From contig NZ_WINI01000007.1 in the NCBI RefSeq assembly GCF_009497155.1, positions 441,137-505,136 on the forward strand: 64,000 nucleotides of DNA, given 5' to 3'. Position numbers and translations under genes: made by a program. The DNA is from Glaciimonas soli. Its GTDB lineage: Bacteria > Pseudomonadota > Gammaproteobacteria > Burkholderiales > Burkholderiaceae_D. The notes under the pieces were generated by a model that saw nothing but the letters and a program-made list of their open reading frames with translations, had not been told where the DNA came from and made no database searches. Of this stretch, positions 60,190-64,000 are shown piece by piece. How positions within the stretch are numbered: the first letter of the stretch is position 1; every line of letters begins with the position of its first letter.

Positions 60190-61122
60190 CTACAGAGGTG
60201 TCAATACTGGCTGCCCGGCAAAATGACGTTGTGCGTTGTCCAAAAATAAGCGCACGGTTTCATCAACCGATTCCGGCGACCATCCGGCAACGTGCGGCGT
60301 CAAAACAGCATTCGGAAGATGCAGCAATTGTTCGGGCGGTTTTGGCTCACTTTCATACACATCCAATCCCGCTGCTGCAATCCGGTGTTGACGTAAAGCC
60401 TGCGCCAACTGTTCAGTATCGACTACGCTACCGCGCGCAATATTAACCAACACACCATTCGGTCCCAAAGCATCGAGTATTTCTCGATTAATCAAATGTT
60501 TGGTGCCTGCACCACCCGGCGTCGCCACCACCAAAAAATCTGCCCATTGCGCTAGCTTCAGCAACGAGTCGAAATATTCAAAACTAACGTCTTCACGCAC
60601 AGAACGACTGTGATAAGCGATCTCTAAATCAAAACCCGCCGCGCGCTTGGCGATTTGCCTACCGATAGTGCCTAATCCGACTATGCCCAGCCGCTTGTTA
60701 GAAACGCTGGGCGGCAGCGGCAATGCCGTACGCCAGATACCTTGATGCACCGCGACACCCAATTGCGGTATTCCACGCACTGCCGCCAGCAACAATCCCA
60801 TCGCATGGTCGGCAACACAGGCATCGTTAGTGCCAGCACCATTTGACACCACAATGCCACGCGCACGTGCAGCGGCGATATCAATATTTTCGTAACCGGC
60901 ACCCAAAGCAGAGATCAGGGTTAAGTTGGGCATCAGTGCCATTTCGGCTGCAGTGAGACCAACGCTGCCGATGGTCAGTACCACTTGAATCTTGTCGCCA
61001 TTTGCAGCGATTGTTTGAGCGCGTTGCTCTGCTGTCGGCGCATAAAACACATGAAAATCGGTGGCAATCTGCGCCAAATGCTGATCAAGTTGGTAGCTAA
61101 GAATAAGTAGATTAGGTTTCAT
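60190..61122 (-). CDS. D-2-hydroxyacid dehydrogenase (GhrB/hydroxypyruvate reductase-like)
   Basis: A 310-residue NAD(P)-dependent oxidoreductase: NAD motif RLGIVGLGTIGRQIAKRAAG; catalytic Arg in LVNIARGSVVDTEQL; Glu in LDVYESEPKPPEQL; His in VLTPHVAGWSPESVDE. VVSNGAGTNDACVADHAMGL is typical of glyoxylate/hydroxypyruvate reductases. Substrate preference cannot be fixed from sequence. Confidence 0.9.
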   Translation of the reverse strand: MKPNLLILSYQLDQHLAQIATDFHVFYAPTAEQRAQTIAANGDKIQVVLTIGSVGLTAAEMALMPNLTLISALGAGYENIDIAAARARGIVVSNGAGTNDACVADHAMGLLLAAVRGIPQLGVAVHQGIWRTALPLPPSVSNKRLGIVGLGTIGRQIAKRAAGFDLEIAYHSRSVREDVSFEYFDSLLKLAQWADFLVVATPGGAGTKHLINREILDALGPNGVLVNIARGSVVDTEQLAQALRQHRIAAAGLDVYESEPKPPEQLLHLPNAVLTPHVAGWSPESVDETVRLFLDNAQRHFAGQPVLTPL

Positions 61123-61182
61123 GATGATCTTTGGTAAGAACTAAACAGCAGTATTAATCTATGTTCGCATTGCGGTGGTGAA

Positions 61183-62103
61183 CTATTGGTTTTTCTTCAA
61201 TCCAGCCAAAATCTGTTCAACATTAAATCGCATCATACGCAAATAGGTTGGCTCGCTCCCATCCGCCTTAGACAGTGCATCGGCATATAGCTTACCGCCC
61301 GGTGTGACACCCGTTTCGTTAGCAATTTGCTGCAGCAACTTTGGATTGCTCATATTTTCGAAAAACAAGGCTTTGATTTTTTGCTGACGCATTTGACGTA
61401 TCAGCATGGCGACATCTCTGGCACTAGGTTCACTGTCCGTGGAAACACCTTGCGCCGCTAAGAATCGAATTTTGAAGTGGGAGCCAAAATACTCAAAAGC
61501 ATCGTGTGATGTAATCACACTACGGCGTGCTTCAGGAATCTGGGAAAATTGCGCTTTTGCCCATGTATCGAGTTCTGTCAGTGCGCACAAATACGCGTCA
61601 CCATTTTTTTGATAGACCGCTGCGCCCGCAGGATCAATTTTACTTAACGCTGCAACGATATTACGCGTGTAAATCATCACATTGGTCGGATCTTGCCAGG
61701 CATGTGGGTCCAGATCGGATGCAGCCTCGCCCTCGTGCTCATGTTCATGATTTGCATCCAGAGCACGCTTGCGTGCCGGCACACCATTGCTGGCAACGAT
61801 CAACATACCTTTGTAATTTGCAGCATCAGTTAAACGTTGCATCCAGCCTTCAAACCCTAAACCATTCACCACCATCAGCTTGGCCTGTGTCAGCGTTCTG
61901 ACATCTTTCGGTGTCGCTGCGTAAACGTGCGCATCTTCATCGGGGCCAACCAACGTTGTGACTTCAACACGGTCGCCGCCGATATTGCTGACGATATCGC
62001 CTAGTATGGAGAAACTGGTGACTACGGGGATTTTTGTTGCTGCCATTGTTGCACTACTGATGAGCAACAAAAGGGCCAGTAACAGCTTTTTAAAAATCGA
62101 CAT
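61183..62103 (-). CDS. znuA: Zn/Mn ABC transporter substrate-binding protein
   Basis: A 306-residue cluster A-I binding protein with signal LLLALLLLISSATMAA. Metal ligands appear as His in GPDEDAHVYAATP, His in DLDPHAWQDP, His in VITSHDAFEYFGSHF, and Asp in KLYADALSKADG. A short His/Glu loop (NHEHEHEGEAA) lies where ZnuA proteins carry their zinc-collecting loop. Zinc is most likely; manganese is not excluded. AAAGG precedes ATG 62103. It follows znuB after 197 bases that are filled by MITE copy 3. Confidence 0.88.
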   Translation of the reverse strand: MSIFKKLLLALLLLISSATMAATKIPVVTSFSILGDIVSNIGGDRVEVTTLVGPDEDAHVYAATPKDVRTLTQAKLMVVNGLGFEGWMQRLTDAANYKGMLIVASNGVPARKRALDANHEHEHEGEAASDLDPHAWQDPTNVMIYTRNIVAALSKIDPAGAAVYQKNGDAYLCALTELDTWAKAQFSQIPEARRSVITSHDAFEYFGSHFKIRFLAAQGVSTDSEPSARDVAMLIRQMRQQKIKALFFENMSNPKLLQQIANETGVTPGGKLYADALSKADGSEPTYLRMMRFNVEQILAGLKKNQ

Positions 62104-62120
62104 AAAAACCTTTAGATGGT

Positions 62121-62286
62121 GGACTTTCGCAAAACAGCGCAGGGTATTGCATTTTTTCTCAGAAAAGGTGGGGCTAAAAAAGAAAGAAATTAGTGTATGA
62201 GATGCTCACCCCAACCTTTCCTGCCACAGATACCTGCGTCATAAGACCGTGAGAAAAATGCAATACCCCGTGCTGTTTTGGGTTCC
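62121..62286. mobile_element. MITE-like element, copy 3, inside the znu operon
   Basis: Terminal repeats GGACTTTCGCAAAACAGCGC then GGGTATTGCATTTTTTCTCA (left) and, inverted, CCCAAAACAGCACGGGGTAT then TGCATTTTTCTCAC (right). The internal text AGAAAAGGTGGGGC and GATACCTGCGTCATAAGACC corresponds to copies 1 and 2. It occupies almost the whole gap between znuB (stop 62301) and znuA (start 62103). Confidence 0.78.
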
Positions 62287-62300
62287 CCCTAGAATAAAAC

Positions 62301-63212
62301 TCAACCCAAACGATGCGGCCGACGTAATAACTGCGGTAACCAGCCACGCGGCGCAATTAACAGAGAAAGTAAATATAACGCCCCTGCGCAAACGATGATG
62401 GTCGGACCGGAAGGCGTCGAAGTGTAATACGACACCAGCAAACCGATATAACCGGCCGCAGCTGCCTGCGCCGCACTATTTAATAATTGCGCCGGTAACG
62501 TGTCATGCCAAAGTCGTGCAGACACTGCTGGCAACATCATCAAACCTACCGCCATCAAAGTGCCAAGTGTCTGAAATGACGCCACAAGATTAAGTACCAC
62601 CAGCATTAAAAATAGCTGTTGATACATCGCCCCACGACCGCCCTGCCCGCCCTTGGAGCCGCACGCGGCTAAAAATGAGGCGTCAAAACTTTCCAGCACC
62701 AGACCGCGATACAGTAATGCTCCAACTAATAAACTCACTGTGGTGACGCCAGCGACCAGAACTAATCCATCTCTGTCCACACCCAGCACATTGCCAAATA
62801 AGATATGCAGCAAATCCAGTTTGGAACCGTTAACAGATATCAGCATCACACCCAGAGCCAATGCCACCAAATAGACCGATGCCAGGCTGGCGTCTTCTTT
62901 CAAATCGGTATGGCGGCTAATTAACGCCGCAATCGCTACGACAATCACACCGGCTAAAAAACCGCCGATGGAGAGTGCTGGCAACGATAAACCAAATAGC
63001 ATAAAACCGACCGCCACCCCTGGCAACACCGCATGACTAAGCGCATCGCCGAATAAACTCATACGACGCAAAGTGAGCAACACACCCAACGGCGCGCTAG
63101 AGAGTGCCAAAGCTAAAATGCCGATCAAGGCACGACGCATAAAAGCAAATTCCTGAAATGGCGCGAAAGCCACATCATATAAATTCAAACCGTGGAAAAA
63201 ACTCATGCTCAA
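62301..63212 (-). CDS. znuB: Zn/Mn ABC transporter permease
   Basis: A 303-residue ABC-3 family permease with about eight membrane segments. Recognisable parts are EFAFMRRALIGILALALSSA, LRRMSLFGDALSHAVLPGVA (the conserved GDALSH), LLHILFGNVLGVDRDG and GTLMAVGLMMLPAVSARLWH. It overlaps znuC by 4 bases (ATGA). The C-terminal end is extended and Arg-rich (RGWLPQLLRRPHRLG). Confidence 0.92.
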   Translation of the reverse strand: MSMSFFHGLNLYDVAFAPFQEFAFMRRALIGILALALSSAPLGVLLTLRRMSLFGDALSHAVLPGVAVGFMLFGLSLPALSIGGFLAGVIVVAIAALISRHTDLKEDASLASVYLVALALGVMLISVNGSKLDLLHILFGNVLGVDRDGLVLVAGVTTVSLLVGALLYRGLVLESFDASFLAACGSKGGQGGRGAMYQQLFLMLVVLNLVASFQTLGTLMAVGLMMLPAVSARLWHDTLPAQLLNSAAQAAAAGYIGLLVSYYTSTPSGPTIIVCAGALYLLSLLIAPRGWLPQLLRRPHRLG

Positions 63213-63982
63213 CCCTTCACTTCTGAATGCGTGTGATCAGTGTCGACATGATCGGTATGACAAAATGGCGCGTTAGGGTCCTGCGCCTCTGGCATGTTTT
63301 TAGCCAAACGTAAGTTTTCTGCGGTCAGTACTGTTGCAGTATCACTCCACGCCACCAAAGAACGTGCCAACAACACGGCTTGCGGAAAATAGCGTTGCAC
63401 TTGTTCGTTGTCATGCAAGACTGCAATCACCGTGCGCTTTTGCACGTGCCACGATTGCACTACGGCGAGCAGATCGTCAGTGGTTTTAGCATCGACCGCA
63501 TTAAACGGTTCATCTAGCAAAATCAGCTGCGCATCTTGCAATAAAATACGGGCAAATAAAACCCGTTGAAATTGCCCTGCCGATAACGTCCCGATTGAAC
63601 GTTCCGCAAAGCCATCCAGACCAACTGCGTGTAATGCGGCTTCGGCTTTTTCCGCCATGGCTTTGCTGATACCGCCAAATAAACCGGCGCTTTGCCAATA
63701 ACCGAGCAACACACAGTCCATCACCGAAATCGGAAAGCCGCGGTCAATCTCAGCCTGCTGCGGTAAATAGGCAATGCGCTTCCGCGTTACGCTGATATCA
63801 ACATGGCCGCTGTCAATTCGCACCAAACCCAACAGACTTTTTAGCAGCGTACTTTTTCCTGCGCCGTTAGGGCCGATGATGGCCGTCAACGATCCCTGCT
63901 CAAAGCAGCCGCTAATGTGATGCAACGCCGGATGTTGACGATACGCGACCGTTACATTGTGAAGTGTGACCGCCGACTTCAT
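63209..63982 (-). CDS. znuC: Zn/Mn ABC transporter ATP-binding protein
   Basis: A 257-residue ABC ATPase: Walker A IGPNGAGKSTLLKSLLGL, Q-loop YLPQQAEIDR, signature GTLSAGQFQRVLFARIL (LSAGQ), Walker B LILLDEPFNAVDAKT, H-loop VIAVLHDNEQV. The C-terminal tail is His/Asp-rich (PFCHTDHVDTDHTHSEVKG), as often in zinc transporters. ATG 63982 is close to the window edge, so the promoter and any Zur box lie mostly outside. Confidence 0.93.
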   Translation of the reverse strand: MKSAVTLHNVTVAYRQHPALHHISGCFEQGSLTAIIGPNGAGKSTLLKSLLGLVRIDSGHVDISVTRKRIAYLPQQAEIDRGFPISVMDCVLLGYWQSAGLFGGISKAMAEKAEAALHAVGLDGFAERSIGTLSAGQFQRVLFARILLQDAQLILLDEPFNAVDAKTTDDLLAVVQSWHVQKRTVIAVLHDNEQVQRYFPQAVLLARSLVAWSDTATVLTAENLRLAKNMPEAQDPNAPFCHTDHVDTDHTHSEVKG

Positions 63983-64000
63983 TGCATAGGCCCGGTAGTT

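Overview
The window looks like a chromosomal segment of a betaproteobacterium, order Burkholderiales, most likely a lower-GC member of the Oxalobacteraceae (Herminiimonas/Undibacterium/Glaciimonas-like). I infer this from gene order (miaB-phoH-ybeY-corC-lnt-glyQS-gmhB-plsC; lptD-surA-pdxA-rsmA; amgK-murU; pepP-ubiH), the product repertoire and moderate base composition. The genus is not settled by the sequence alone. Nearly all of the window is housekeeping chromosome: I see no phage, plasmid, CRISPR array, rRNA or tRNA gene.

Layout. 1-2739: 5' part of aceE (cut by the left edge) and plsY, both on the minus strand. 2885-6905, minus strand: a YbaK-type deacylase, a small Lys-rich protein, xerD, ogt, a candidate small gene with its own terminator, and queG. 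7162-11456, plus strand: tsaE, amiC and a large DUF3300 lipoprotein. 11776-15177: three tandem paralogous amino-acid-binding lipoproteins, an intrinsic terminator and one permease, with no ATPase. 15394-26918: a secreted small protein and then the long miaB-to-plsC cluster, ending with a YgjP-type metallopeptidase. 27069-31590: a MarR/siderophore-interacting flavoprotein pair, an O-methyltransferase, a Gfo/Idh/MocA oxidoreductase, glyoxalase I and a lipobox-bearing ecotin. 31655-37685, minus: rsmA, pdxA, surA and lptD. 37980-42490, plus: amgK, murU, pepP and ubiH. 42605-47665: divergent M1 and M13 peptidases. 48048-53166: glnS, DUF1993, an ABM-domain protein, DUF3563 and sbcB. 53211-56874: a pentapeptide protein, an unknown small gene, speG, a YpfJ-type metallopeptidase, a MAPEG protein, a small unknown and an S4 RNA-binding protein. 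57319-60188: a Zn/Cd/Pb-type P-ATPase with a divergent MerR-family regulator and a clear MerR-type promoter. 60190-63982: a hydroxyacid dehydrogenase and a znuCBA-type metal importer.

Together the genes serve envelope biogenesis (plsY, plsC, lnt, lptD, surA, amiC, gmhB, amgK/murU), tRNA and ribosome maturation (queG, tsaE, miaB, ybeY, rsmA), translation (glyQS, glnS), central carbon entry (aceE), quinone and vitamin B6 synthesis (ubiH, pdxA), and metal homeostasis (zntA/cadR export beside znuCBA import).

The most unusual content lies between genes. (1) A family of about 165-bp, MITE-like elements with long terminal inverted repeats occurs three times (6933-7103, 47731-47893, 62121-62286); one copy splits the znu operon. 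(2) A two-armed REP-like element of 71-81 bp occurs twice in opposite orientation, with two shorter relatives. (3) A structured element between amgK and murU has mutually exclusive pairings, one of which would hide the murU ribosome-binding site. (4) A set of nested inverted repeats lies between lptD and amgK. (5) A candidate small gene (5329-5499) ends just before a perfect terminator. None of these is proven to be a new system; the MITE family and the amgK-murU element best deserve follow-up.
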